64,000 nt of DNA, taken from assembly GCA_038136035.1 (NCBI GenBank), contig JAYPYV010000007.1, positions 23,149 to 87,148 on the forward strand, given 5' to 3'. Positions 1-13,278 of this stretch are shown here, in pieces (the stretch's first letter is position 1; every line of letters starts with the position of its first letter). Position numbers and translations under genes: made by a program. The DNA is from UBA9926 sp023261215 (GTDB lineage Bacteria > Pseudomonadota > Gammaproteobacteria > Pseudomonadales > Azotimanducaceae). A model generated the notes under the pieces. That model was not told the origin of the DNA and did not search any database. It worked only from the letters and a program-made list of their open reading frames with translations.

Positions 1-1
1 T

Positions 2-550
2 AGTTATTTCATGGCCGCGGCCGCCATACGCGGCGAAGTGACGGTGCGCGGCGTAGGGACATCGAGTCTTCAAGGGGACGTGGCTTTTTCTGACGTCATC
101 GAGGCCATGGGCGCGGAAGTTCAGCGCGGTCCTGATTACATCCTCGTAAAGTCAGGCAGCGCGCTCAGAGGCGTCGATCTAGACTTGAATCACATTCCCG
201 ATGCGGCGATGACACTCGCGACGCTCGCACTTTTTGCAGAAGGTACGACCCGGATTCGCAACATTTATAACTGGCGCATCAAAGAAACGGACCGAATGAC
301 CGCGATGGCGACCGAGCTTCGTAAGGTCGGAGCGCAGGTAGACACCACAGATGACAGCATCGCCATTACGCCGCAGTCAGCGCCTCGAAGGGCTCAAATC
401 GCAACTTACGGGGATCATCGAATGGCGATGTGCTTTTCACTGCTCGCGATGTCAGACGCTGGCGTCATGATTGAGAATCCAGCGGTGACCGCGAAGACCT
501 TCCCAGGGTATTGGGCAGCGCTGGATTCGATTGCCGAATTCCAGCGCTGA
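2..550 (+). CDS. aroA: 5-enolpyruvylshikimate-3-phosphate synthase, C-terminal part
   Basis: This is the C-terminal ~182 residues of EPSP synthase, which joins shikimate-3-phosphate and PEP in the cytoplasmic chorismate pathway. The reading frame is open from base 2, and the residues SYFMAAAAI before the first visible ATG match the family's SYFLAAAAI, so the true start lies upstream of the window. Family signatures follow: NHIPDAAMT, NIYNWRIKETDR, MATELRKVGA, YGDHRMAM and the closing TAKTFPGYW. The stop is 12 bp from the stop of the convergent mdh. No terminator is visible in that gap. Confidence 0.97.
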   Translation, partial: SYFMAAAAIRGEVTVRGVGTSSLQGDVAFSDVIEAMGAEVQRGPDYILVKSGSALRGVDLDLNHIPDAAMTLATLALFAEGTTRIRNIYNWRIKETDRMTAMATELRKVGAQVDTTDDSIAITPQSAPRRAQIATYGDHRMAMCFSLLAMSDAGVMIENPAVTAKTFPGYWAALDSIAEFQR

Positions 551-562
551 ATCGGATTGATC

Positions 563-1540
563 TTAGGCAGGAAGCAGGTGGGACACTGCGTCTCGTTCCT
601 CTTGCAGCTCAGTTTCGGTGGCCGTCATTTTCGAACGAGAAAACTCGTTAATCTCTAAGCCCTGAACGATCTGCCAGTCGCCGCCTTCGCAGCGGCACGG
701 AAAACTGTAGATCAACCCCTGATCGATCCCATAGCTTCCATCCGAATAAACGCCCATAGAGACCACACCCGCGGTCCCCAGCGCCCAGTCACGCATATGG
801 TCAATGGCTGCGTTCGCGGCGCTGGCCGCGCTCGAAAGTCCTCGAGCCTCGATAATCGCTGCACCCCGTTGCTGCACCGTAGGAATGAAATCTGTCTCAA
901 TCCAAGCTTGATCGACAAGACCCGAGGCTGCTTGACCATTAACGGTCGCATGGAATAAGTCAGGATATTGGGTGGCCGAGTGATTGCCCCAAATCGCCAA
1001 ATCTTTCACGTCCCTCGCTTTGGCGCCCGTTTTAGCGGCCAGTTGCGATAACGCACGATTATGATCCAGGCGGGTCATCGCCGTGAATCGGCGAGGATCG
1101 ATATCTGGCGCATTGCGCTGGGCAATCAAACAATTGGTATTCGCCGGATTACCCACCACCAGGACCCGCAAATCGTCGCCCGCGTGTTCGTTTAGCGCTT
1201 TTCCTTGCACGGAGAAAATTTGCGCATTCGCTTCGAGGAGATCTTTGCGCTCCATGCCTGGGCCTCTGGGTCTTGAACCCACAAGCAACGCATACTCAAT
1301 GCCAGAAAACGCTTGGTTCGGATCGTCTGACGCTTGCATGGATTCAAGCAAAGGGAAGGCGCAGTCGTCCAGCTCCATCATGACGCCCTCAAGGGCTTTC
1401 ATGGCAGGCGAGATCTCTAAGAGCTGAAGTTGCACCGGTTGATCCGGGCCCAACATTTGACCGGATGCGATTCTAAATAGAAGTGAATAACTGATTTGGC
1501 CAGCTGCACCGGTGACAGCCACTTTCACTGCTGATTTCAT
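563..1540 (-). CDS. mdh: malate dehydrogenase
   Basis: NAD-dependent malate dehydrogenase, 325 residues, interconverting malate and oxaloacetate in the TCA cycle. The N-terminal Rossmann motif is GAAGQISYSLLFRIASG. SRPRGPGMERKDLL (mobile loop with substrate arginines), GNPANTN and the catalytic-histidine segment IWGNHSATQYPD follow in order. The frame is open 33 codons further upstream, but those residues do not resemble the family. I chose the ATG at 1540 because AGGA lies 8 bases ahead of it and the protein then begins MKSAVKVAVTGAAG as usual. It belongs to the longer MDH type (GPDQPVQLQLLEI) found in many proteobacteria and eukaryotic cytosol. It converges on aroA. Confidence 0.96.
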   Translation of the reverse strand: MKSAVKVAVTGAAGQISYSLLFRIASGQMLGPDQPVQLQLLEISPAMKALEGVMMELDDCAFPLLESMQASDDPNQAFSGIEYALLVGSRPRGPGMERKDLLEANAQIFSVQGKALNEHAGDDLRVLVVGNPANTNCLIAQRNAPDIDPRRFTAMTRLDHNRALSQLAAKTGAKARDVKDLAIWGNHSATQYPDLFHATVNGQAASGLVDQAWIETDFIPTVQQRGAAIIEARGLSSAASAANAAIDHMRDWALGTAGVVSMGVYSDGSYGIDQGLIYSFPCRCEGGDWQIVQGLEINEFSRSKMTATETELQEERDAVSHLLPA

Positions 1541-2094
1541 AACTTTTTCCTGGACTCGGGCACATTGTGCGTCGTTGAATGAGCCGGCGAGTATATCACT
1601 GTCAAGAAATCGTGGCAGAAAAGACGGCTCTACCCACACTACTCGGTTTCACTCCCGCGCCAGAGACATCGAAGAAGGGATGGGTTGACCGTTTGGCTGA
1701 CGATCCTCCCTTTTCGACGCCTTCCACTGAATTTCCATTCTTTTGGTCAAGCAACTATTACCATAAATATCAGTGAGTTAATGATCAAAATCAAAAGCTT
1801 AGCTTACGCCTCCCTTGACTTTGGGTAGCCCAATGCTATCTTTGGCTCCCCCGAGTTGGAGCCTTTCTTCAACTCGAGAGCGTCGGCGTCATGATCAGAA
1901 ATCAGACTGGTTCCAGCACCAGAGACTTCGTTCACCGGCCTAGACCCTAGTCTCGGCTGCTTGAGACGATCTGACGCTATGGGTTCGTGATTCTGCAGCT
2001 GAGAATCCAAGGCCCGAGAGGGCGTCCCATGGACTGCGTTTTCTTGAGTGCTGCGCGTGGCCACGATCACGACCATTCAGAGCAACGTTTCACG

Positions 2095-2113
2095 GGACCT
2101 TGGAGCAAGGTCC
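2095..2113. repeat. perfect inverted repeat upstream of gltB
   Basis: GGACCTT, a 5-base spacer GGAGC, and AAGGTCC form a perfect 7-bp inverted repeat 123 bp before the gltB start. It could be an operator or an RNA hairpin in the gltB leader. No U-tract follows, so it is not an intrinsic terminator. Confidence 0.5.
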
Positions 2114-2199
2114 GCCCGAGGGACATTCGGACAAATTAAAACGCCGTGCCGGGGCTGCCGACGGCTTGGGACTCTGCGCTCTGGGGTGCCTGGTATTCA

Positions 2200-2216
2200 A
2201 GATCCGCTTGGGATCT
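2200..2216. repeat. short inverted repeat just upstream of gltB
   Basis: AGATCC, spacer GCTTG, GGATCT: 6-bp perfect arms ending 20 bases before the gltB ATG and just ahead of the probable ribosome-binding site GGAAG (2223-2227). It is close enough to affect translation if transcribed. The function is unknown. Confidence 0.4.
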
Positions 2217-2236
2217 CAAACTCGGAAGATTGAAGC

Positions 2237-6796
<4,560 letters not shown>

Positions 6797-6806
6797 GGAA
6801 GTCATC

Positions 6807-8246
6807 ATGGGAAAAGCAACAGGATTTAAAGAATTTGACAGGGCGACCATTCCCTACCGCGCGGAAGCGGATCGAATGCTCGACTTTAAGGAGATTTACA
6901 CGGTTCCGAGCACCGAGCACCTAGAAACACAGGGCGCTCGGTGTATGGATTGTGGCGTCCCTTTTTGTCAAAGCAATCACGGTTGCCCCATATCTAACTT
7001 GATTCCAGAGTGGAATGATCTTGTGTATCGCGGGCAATGGAAAGATGCATTGGATCGCCTGCACAAGACCAACAATTTCCCTGAATTTACAGGCCGCGTG
7101 TGTCCTGCGCCTTGTGAAGGCGCTTGTGTGTTGGGTATCACTAACCCAGCGGTCACCATCAAGAACATTGAGGCGTCGATCATCGATCGCGGGTTTGAAG
7201 AAGGATGGGTCGTCCCTTGCCCCCCCGAAAAACGCACCGGTAAAAAAGTGGCGGTGGTGGGCTCTGGCCCCTGCGGACTTGCGGCTGCGGCCCAATTAAA
7301 CAAAGCCGGGCATCACGTGGTGGTCTTTGAGCGAGCTGATCGGATCGGCGGCCTGCTCATGTACGGCATTCCAAACATGAAGCTTGATAAAGACAGCGTT
7401 GAACGCCGCGTGCAATTAATGCGAGAGGAAGGCATTGAGTTTGTGGTCAACGCCGACATTGGTGTCGACCGAAGCGTTCAATCCCTTCTAGACGAGTTTG
7501 ACTCCGTGCTCTTGGCAACGGGCGCGACCCTTGCCAGAGACTTGCCCATTCCCGGTCGCGAGGGCGACGGTGTCCATCTCGCTATGGAGTTTCTCACTGC
7601 CAATACCAAAAGTTTGCTCGATTCAAACCTTGAAGACGGCGCCTACATCAGCGCGAAAGGCAAGAAAGTCATCGTGATTGGAGGTGGAGATACGGGCACC
7701 GATTGTATCGGTACGTCCCTACGACATGGCTGCGAGAGCCTCGTTAATTTCGAGTTACTCCCGCAGCCGCCAGAAACGAGAGCCGAGAATAACCCGTGGC
7801 CCTTGTGGCCCCGCATCTATCGCGTCGACTACGGTCACTCCGAGGCGGCGGCTCGATTTGGCGATGACCCGAGACAGTACTCGATTATGAGCAAGCATTT
7901 TATTCGAGATGAGAATGGAACGCTCAAGGGTGTTGTCACCGTTGATGTGGATGACAAGCTTCAAGAAGTGCCCGGCAGCGAGCGCACTTGGGAAGCCGAT
8001 CTGGTCCTGTTATCCATGGGATTCCTGCAACCTGAGCACTACATCAATGAGGGCTTGGGCATGGACATCGATGATCGCGGCAACTTTAAGGCGAATAAGA
8101 GCGATTACAAAACGTCGGTAGCACGCGTCTACGCCGCATCCGATTGCCGACGTGGTCAAGATTTGGTGGTGCGAGCCATCAATGAGGGGCGAGAAGCCGC
8201 TCGAGAAATCGATCGGGATCTTATGGGGGAGACTGAATTACCTTAA
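6807..8246 (+). CDS. gltD: glutamate synthase (NADPH), small beta subunit
   Basis: 479-residue FAD- and NADPH-binding partner of GltB. It passes electrons from NADPH through its FAD and the 4Fe-4S clusters to the FMN of the large subunit. The N-terminal cysteine-rich segment (CMDCGVPFC, GCPISN, CPAPCEGAC) ligates the Fe-S clusters. An FAD motif VVGSGPCGLAAAAQLNKAG is near residue 150, and the NADPH motif IGGGDTGTDC is near residue 293. It lies 10 bp after gltB with GGGAAG before its ATG. Its TAA overlaps the stop of the opposing aroB in a shared TTAA, so the genes overlap by 4 bp with no room for a terminator. Confidence 0.97.
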   Translation: MGKATGFKEFDRATIPYRAEADRMLDFKEIYTVPSTEHLETQGARCMDCGVPFCQSNHGCPISNLIPEWNDLVYRGQWKDALDRLHKTNNFPEFTGRVCPAPCEGACVLGITNPAVTIKNIEASIIDRGFEEGWVVPCPPEKRTGKKVAVVGSGPCGLAAAAQLNKAGHHVVVFERADRIGGLLMYGIPNMKLDKDSVERRVQLMREEGIEFVVNADIGVDRSVQSLLDEFDSVLLATGATLARDLPIPGREGDGVHLAMEFLTANTKSLLDSNLEDGAYISAKGKKVIVIGGGDTGTDCIGTSLRHGCESLVNFELLPQPPETRAENNPWPLWPRIYRVDYGHSEAAARFGDDPRQYSIMSKHFIRDENGTLKGVVTVDVDDKLQEVPGSERTWEADLVLLSMGFLQPEHYINEGLGMDIDDRGNFKANKSDYKTSVARVYAASDCRRGQDLVVRAINEGREAAREIDRDLMGETELP

Positions 8247-9343
8247 ACCTTGAGGAAGCGAACGAGCGTTTCTGAGAGTAACCGCTCATCGAAATCGCTG
8301 ACGACTTCAGCTCGACCCAAAGCCCTCAGAAGCACCAGTCTCAAACCCGAAGCCCTCGCTTTTTTATCACGCCCCATAGCGGCCTGGAACGCCGCTATGT
8401 CTAAAGATTCTGAAAGTTCGGTCGGCAGATTGAACGTGCGCAACAGTTGGACGATTCGTTCGACGTCCGCCTCACTGATCCAGCCGTGCCGGGCGGAGAG
8501 ATCAGCGGCCATCACCGTGCCGATCGCGACCGCCTCACCGTGCAAGCACTGACCATAACCCGATAGCGTCTCAATCGCGTGGCCAAAGGTGTGCCCAAGA
8601 TTAAGCAACGCGCGCCGCCCCTGTTCTTTTTCGTCTTCTGCCACGATAGCTGATTTTATTTCGCAACTTTTTCGGACCATCTCGCTCAGAACGACGTCGT
8701 CCATCTGGAGAATCAAGTCCTGCTTTTTGATCAGCCAATCCAGATAAGAGACATCAGCCAGAAGCGCGTGCTTGACGATTTCCGCCATTCCAGCCGCAAA
8801 TTCGCGAGGCGGCAAAGATTTCAGTACGGCGACGTCCATGAGAACCGCTCGAGGCTGATGAAACGCGCCGATCATATTTTTACCTAGCGCATGGTTGACG
8901 GCCGTCTTACCGCCGACCGAAGAGTCTACTTGCGCGAGCAGAGTTGTGGGCACTTGAAGAAATGGCACGCCCCGCTGATAAATCGCGGCAGCGAAACCGG
9001 TCATATCACCCACCACACCGCCACCCAGCGCGATCAAAGTGGTTTCCCGGGTATGCTGCTGTTTGATGAGTGTCCCAATGATCTTCTCGAGTTCGGCGAG
9101 CGTCTTGTTCGCTTCCCCTTCGGGTATCAAATGAAGATCCACCTTGACGCCTTCTAGCTCACTCATCAATCGATCACCGTAGAGATCAACGACCGTCTGG
9201 TTACTGACCACTAAGGCCGTCTTGCCTACATGCTCAGCAAGGACGTCACGGCACGAGGCTGACGTACCCGCCAACCAATTCGCTTCAAATAAAATGGGAT
9301 ACCGTGTTTCAGGCAACTCCACCCAGGTCGTTTCACGTGCCAC
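8243..9343 (-). CDS. aroB: 3-dehydroquinate synthase
   Basis: 366 residues, converting DAHP to 3-dehydroquinate, the second step of chorismate synthesis; it uses NAD and a divalent metal. Family blocks are GEANKTLAELEKI, ALGGGVVGDMTGFAAAIYQRGVPFLQVPTTLLAQVDSSVGGKTAVNH, AEIVKHALL (metal-ligand Glu), LNLGHTFGHAIE and LHGEAVAIG. The start is GTG, and the first 11 bp lie inside the end of aroK, so the two are probably translationally coupled. It is the last gene of the pilMNOPQ-aroK-aroB unit. The next gene in many relatives, the SPOR gene damX, is absent here; gltD instead meets aroB head-on. Confidence 0.97.
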   Translation of the reverse strand: MARETTWVELPETRYPILFEANWLAGTSASCRDVLAEHVGKTALVVSNQTVVDLYGDRLMSELEGVKVDLHLIPEGEANKTLAELEKIIGTLIKQQHTRETTLIALGGGVVGDMTGFAAAIYQRGVPFLQVPTTLLAQVDSSVGGKTAVNHALGKNMIGAFHQPRAVLMDVAVLKSLPPREFAAGMAEIVKHALLADVSYLDWLIKKQDLILQMDDVVLSEMVRKSCEIKSAIVAEDEKEQGRRALLNLGHTFGHAIETLSGYGQCLHGEAVAIGTVMAADLSARHGWISEADVERIVQLLRTFNLPTELSESLDIAAFQAAMGRDKKARASGLRLVLLRALGRAEVVSDFDERLLSETLVRFLKV

Positions 9344-9881
9344 GAGCGATCCAGCCTTGTTTATCCATCAAATTTACAATGACGTCCGTCATTTTCTTAC
9401 CCGGGCGATTATCGACAGCAATCTCCAAGTGAGCGACCTCTCGATACAAGGGGTAACGCGAGGCGCGCATTTCGGTCAGTACTGCACGACGATCTTGACC
9501 CTGCAACAATGGACGCTTTCTATCTAACGCCGTTCGCCTGACCTGCACATCTAGATCTGGATTTAAAAAAACAACCAAGCTGTCACGCTTGAGACGGATT
9601 CGGTTTTGCTCACGCAAGACGGCTCCACCACCGGTCGCCACCAAGACGCCCGCCTGTTGCATCAATTCACCAACGGTTCGTTCCTCTCGGTCGCGGAAAG
9701 CTTCTTCACCTTCGATGTCGAAGATGGTGGCAATGGAAACACCGCTTCGTCGCTCGATCTCGTGATCGGAATCAATAAATCGAAGACCTAATTGTTTGGC
9801 AAGCAATCGACCCAGCGTGGTTTTTCCAGAGGCCATCGGACCCACAAGCGCCAGTCGCTCATAGCCTACAAGCTGCATCAT
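9333..9881 (-). CDS. aroK: shikimate kinase
   Basis: 182 residues, phosphorylating shikimate at the 3-hydroxyl with ATP. The P-loop GPMASGKTTLG begins at residue 15, followed by the shikimate-binding FIDSDHEIERRSG, the FR(D)RE segment, the ATGGGAVLR loop and the lid R-x-RPLL. Two adjacent ATG codons (9881 and 9878) follow AGGA; the second has better spacing, so the start is uncertain by one codon. It lies 9 bp after pilQ and overlaps aroB, as in many gammaproteobacteria. Confidence 0.97.
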   Translation of the reverse strand: MMQLVGYERLALVGPMASGKTTLGRLLAKQLGLRFIDSDHEIERRSGVSIATIFDIEGEEAFRDREERTVGELMQQAGVLVATGGGAVLREQNRIRLKRDSLVVFLNPDLDVQVRRTALDRKRPLLQGQDRRAVLTEMRASRYPLYREVAHLEIAVDNRPGKKMTDVIVNLMDKQGWIARGT

Positions 9882-9890
9882 GATCCTGAA

Positions 9891-12014
9891 CTAGCGGACG
9901 CCCACCCCTTCACGAATGATCCGAGGGGTAATAAAGATAAGCAGTTCATCCTTGTCATTCGTTCTCGCCGAATTTCTAAACAACCGCCCGAGAACCGGTA
10001 AATCGCCCAACACCGGCGTCTTTTGCTGGATCAAATCGGTTCTGGTCTGGTAAAGCCCCCCAAGCACCACCGTTTCTCCATCATTGACGATAACCTCGGT
10101 CTGGATGCTCTCGGTATCAATCGCGGGTGGGCCGTCGGCCGTCGGATCACCTCTCGAATTATTGGTGACATTTAACTCCAGAATAATCCGATCGTCCGGC
10201 GTAATCTGCGGCGTCACAGTCAAGCCAACCGTGGCGTTGATGAAAGAGGTTGAGGTCGCACCCCCGCCAGTGTCCGATTGATACGGAATCTGGGAACCAG
10301 AATTGACCGAAGCCGTGCTTTTATCCGACGTGATGATCGTGGGCCGAGAGATCGTCTCACCCGTCCCTTCGCTTTCATAGAGCTCGAGTTCGAGGTCTAG
10401 AAGAAAGTCATTATCTACAACGCCGAAAGCGATACCCCCTGTTCGGCCCGAACTCGTTCCCAAATCAACAATGAGATTATCCGCGGGGTCGCCGCCCCCT
10501 CTCAGTGCCCCAATCGTGTCCAGATTATTGCCATACAGGAGCGACGGGTTCCCATCACCAAATGTGATATCCCCCGCACTACCCCAACGAATGCCGGATT
10601 CTCGCTTGAAACTATCACTGGCCTTCACGATCCTGGCCTCAATCAAGACTTGACGCACAGGAATATCAATTTGTTCGAGGAGCCGTCTCAGCTGATTAAT
10701 TCGGTCTTGGGTTTCGGTCAAAATAATCGAGTTCGTTCGATCATCAACAATCACGGAACCTCGATCGGATAGGATTCCAGCGGCACTCTCATCACCGCCG
10801 CTACCGCCGCGATTACCTCCGAAACCACCGCCACCCCCTTGGCCTCCAGCGCCGCCACCTTGGATCATGCCGACGATCTCACTGGCATTGGCATATTTGA
10901 CGCGAATCAATTCGGTGCGCAGCGGCGCGAGATCAGAGATTTGTTGTTTATTTTCCAGTTCAGCTAATTCTTGTGCCGCCAGCTCTTCGGCGGGTGCCAC
11001 CAACAACACATTGCCTTGCAGACGTTTATCGAGACCTTTTGTTTTCAACACAATATCGAGCGCCTGGTCCCAGGGCACATTTTTCAACCGTAAGGTGATG
11101 TCACCGCTCACCGCGTCACTGGCAACCAAATTGAGATTGGCAAAATCTGCCACAATCTGCAGCACAGCGCGTACTTCAATCTTCTGGAAGTTAAGCGAAA
11201 TCTTCTCGCCTTCGTAGACGACTTCGCCCATCGGATCCTGCTGACGACCCGCGTCTGCAAGAGACGAGACGTCGATCACAAATTCGCTACCCGATTGATA
11301 TGCGAGGTAGTCAAAAGCCGCGTTCATCACTAATCGAATTTCTGTTCCGGCACTGACCCGGGCGCGTTCGATCCGATTAATGGTCGTCCCAAAGTCCGTC
11401 ACATCCAGCTGGACTTGCTCAGGCGTGGGCGTCTGCACACCAATGAGCGTGACCCATAAATCACCGGACTCTTGACGTACGTCCACTTCCGTTTGTTCCG
11501 TAGGCAACTGCAGAACCACACGGCCTTCACCCTCATCACCCCGTCTAAAAGCGATCAAATCGTCAGTGCTCGGTGCTGCTTGACGCGGCTGTCGATCAGA
11601 ATCAGGTAAATCACGGCCCACAGAGACGATCATCTGGCGCCCTAGCGTCCTCACCTCGTGAGGCACTAATTGGGGTAATGAAACGATGATCCGTGTACGA
11701 TCATCACCTTCCAGCACAGCCACTGTTTTTGCACCACCCTCGCCCACCCGAAAGTACTTCTTATCGAGGGCACTTTGGACACCCAGCAAATCAATCGAAA
11801 TTCGAGCGGGTGATTCGATGGCATAACTTGCAGGTTCTGGAGGTGCGCCGTCAAAGCCCAACACGATTTCAAATTGGTCCCCCGACTGGGTCGCGAATTC
11901 GATATCGCTTAAGGTCACCGCGACAGCGGACATGCACCAGAACCAACTACTCAACAGTGCAGCCACAGGCCACCGCAGTCTCAAGTCCGCGCTTTTAAAA
12001 GGTCTGAGTTTCAT
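9891..12014 (-). CDS. pilQ: type IV pilus secretin
   Basis: Outer-membrane secretin, 707 residues with the chosen start, through which the pilus leaves the cell. After a signal peptide (cut near SAVAV) come two AMIN domains (about residues 35-125 and 150-250) that bind peptidoglycan. A secretin/TonB short N-terminal domain (KISLNFQKIEVRAVLQI) and an N1 domain follow, then the beta-barrel secretin domain (VDDRTNSIILTE, VRQVLIEARIV, VPVLGDLPVLGRLFR). N1 contains a glycine-rich loop of about 25 residues near residue 415. The frame also opens at 12080, but ATG 12014 puts the signal peptide at the N-terminus and follows AAGGTGG. It needs PilP for assembly. Confidence 0.95.
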   Translation of the reverse strand: MKLRPFKSADLRLRWPVAALLSSWFWCMSAVAVTLSDIEFATQSGDQFEIVLGFDGAPPEPASYAIESPARISIDLLGVQSALDKKYFRVGEGGAKTVAVLEGDDRTRIIVSLPQLVPHEVRTLGRQMIVSVGRDLPDSDRQPRQAAPSTDDLIAFRRGDEGEGRVVLQLPTEQTEVDVRQESGDLWVTLIGVQTPTPEQVQLDVTDFGTTINRIERARVSAGTEIRLVMNAAFDYLAYQSGSEFVIDVSSLADAGRQQDPMGEVVYEGEKISLNFQKIEVRAVLQIVADFANLNLVASDAVSGDITLRLKNVPWDQALDIVLKTKGLDKRLQGNVLLVAPAEELAAQELAELENKQQISDLAPLRTELIRVKYANASEIVGMIQGGGAGGQGGGGGFGGNRGGSGGDESAAGILSDRGSVIVDDRTNSIILTETQDRINQLRRLLEQIDIPVRQVLIEARIVKASDSFKRESGIRWGSAGDITFGDGNPSLLYGNNLDTIGALRGGGDPADNLIVDLGTSSGRTGGIAFGVVDNDFLLDLELELYESEGTGETISRPTIITSDKSTASVNSGSQIPYQSDTGGGATSTSFINATVGLTVTPQITPDDRIILELNVTNNSRGDPTADGPPAIDTESIQTEVIVNDGETVVLGGLYQTRTDLIQQKTPVLGDLPVLGRLFRNSARTNDKDELLIFITPRIIREGVGVR

Positions 12015-12072
12015 GTCGGGCCCACCTTCTGTTTTAAGCGAATGCTCCGTCAGGCGCACTTCGCTGATGCCA

Positions 12073-12642
12073 TCACTCACTGATCTGATCCATTTCTATG
12101 GTTCTTGGCCTTCTGAGCCAGCCGCCACCGCCATTGCTGACAATTTCCACCAGTTCCAAATACCGTTCTTCGATGCGCTCGATTTTTCCCCACTGGGTTC
12201 CAAGATAGTCCCCAATGCCCACTTGATGAATCAAGCCGTCTTGATCACGGATTAAGCCGTAAGCTGCGCCGCCTATCTCCATGGATCCGACCATGGCCAA
12301 GGAGGCGATGTTGAACTGCTCCAGATAGGCTCGAACATGACCTTGAGGGGGTTGCACCAGGGTGGGGACGTTACCCAACAACTGCTCTGGCAGAATCATC
12401 GGCGGTTGAAAGGGGCTTCTCAAATTAGCGGCGCCGTAGGTGAAAGGTTCGTAGGGTTTAAATTCAGGTAACGGTTTGATTTTGGGCACGGGCTGTGTGG
12501 TGACGTTGTCCATAAACGCGCGGACATCTTCCAGATGATCGCCCCCACCGCAGCCCGCCAGCATCAGCGTAACCGCGACGAGTGACAGCCAACGGGTGCG
12601 AGAGCCGCCGAAGTCAACCGATTGAATCCGATCATTCATCAC
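12073..12642 (-). CDS. pilP: type IV pilus lipoprotein PilP
   Basis: Inner-membrane lipoprotein that links the PilMNO platform to the PilQ secretin through the periplasm. A basic and hydrophobic signal ends at the lipobox LAGC (Cys near residue 31). A proline-rich linker (PKIKPLPEFKPYEPFTY, then SPFQPP) and a beta-rich HR domain with GGAAYGLIRDQDGLIHQVGIGDYLG follow. GTG (12642) and ATG (12639) are both possible starts. GGGAG is 8 bases before the GTG, which I chose narrowly. It sits 3 bp after pilO. Confidence 0.94.
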   Translation of the reverse strand: MMNDRIQSVDFGGSRTRWLSLVAVTLMLAGCGGGDHLEDVRAFMDNVTTQPVPKIKPLPEFKPYEPFTYGAANLRSPFQPPMILPEQLLGNVPTLVQPPQGHVRAYLEQFNIASLAMVGSMEIGGAAYGLIRDQDGLIHQVGIGDYLGTQWGKIERIEERYLELVEIVSNGGGGWLRRPRTIEMDQISE

Positions 12643-12645
12643 GGA

Positions 12646-13278
12646 TTAATCTCCCTTGTACCGGTAAGTCTTGGCGCGAACCGCCATTTTCAGCAAACCC
12701 CGGCCATCACGCTGCGAGCCCGATGGCGAAATATCGAAGTCATGGAGCGTCACAATGCGTGAAAGCGTTGCGATATCGCTGACAAACGCGCCCAAATCGT
12801 GATAACTGCCCGTGACTTCGATTTGAATGGGCTTTTCAACGTAATATTCCAACACCCGCTCAGGTAGCAGATCAATCTTTGAAAAGGTGAGCCCATTTTT
12901 GGCACCAACGCCTGAAATATCTTCGATCAGGCCAGGAATTTCTGTATCAGAAGGCAGTTGCCTCAAAATGGACTCAAACTTCAACTCCATTTCTTTGGCC
13001 TGCTGCCGATAAGATTCCAAATTCGCCGACTGCATGTACTTCGTTTCGAAGTCAGACCGAAGACTTTGCTCCTCCGACTGGCGCTGACCCAAGGTATTTT
13101 GCATGTCGCTAATGAGCAGGAAATAACCCAGCGCAACGACCAACGCAAACACCAACCCCCCTGCGATCCCTTGAACGGGTTTCGGCCATTGGCCTGCCGC
13201 AGAGAAATCCAAGTCGTTGAGATCAATTTCACTGAGATCAATTTGCTGTAATTTTTCGATCGTATCTTTGAGCGCCAC
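12646..13278 (-). CDS. pilO: type IV pilus inner-membrane protein PilO
   Basis: 210 residues. PilO forms heterodimers with PilN at the inner membrane and scaffolds pilus assembly. A cytoplasmic N-terminus (LQQIDLSEIDLNDLDF) precedes one membrane helix near residues 38-58. A coiled-coil stretch (about 60-105) and a ferredoxin-like periplasmic domain containing IEVTGSYHDLGAFVSDIATLSRIVTLHDF follow; that last block is typical of PilO. The start is GTG and its first base is the last base of the pilN stop, so translation is probably coupled. Confidence 0.95.
   Translation of the reverse strand: MALKDTIEKLQQIDLSEIDLNDLDFSAAGQWPKPVQGIAGGLVFALVVALGYFLLISDMQNTLGQRQSEEQSLRSDFETKYMQSANLESYRQQAKEMELKFESILRQLPSDTEIPGLIEDISGVGAKNGLTFSKIDLLPERVLEYYVEKPIQIEVTGSYHDLGAFVSDIATLSRIVTLHDFDISPSGSQRDGRGLLKMAVRAKTYRYKGD

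Larger units (their letters stand above)
1541..2236. other. mdh-gltB divergent intergenic region
   Basis: This 696-base stretch separates the divergent mdh and gltB. I see no convincing gene: the short open frames have no family-like sequence or ribosome-binding site. An AT-rich segment around 1735-1800 could hold promoters, but I find no good sigma-70 pair. The gltB-proximal half contains two perfect inverted repeats, listed separately. Confidence 0.6.

Noticed and set aside
1804..2076. 90-residue minus-strand frame in the mdh-gltB gap
   Set aside because: No family resemblance and no ribosome-binding site; composition as expected for spacer.
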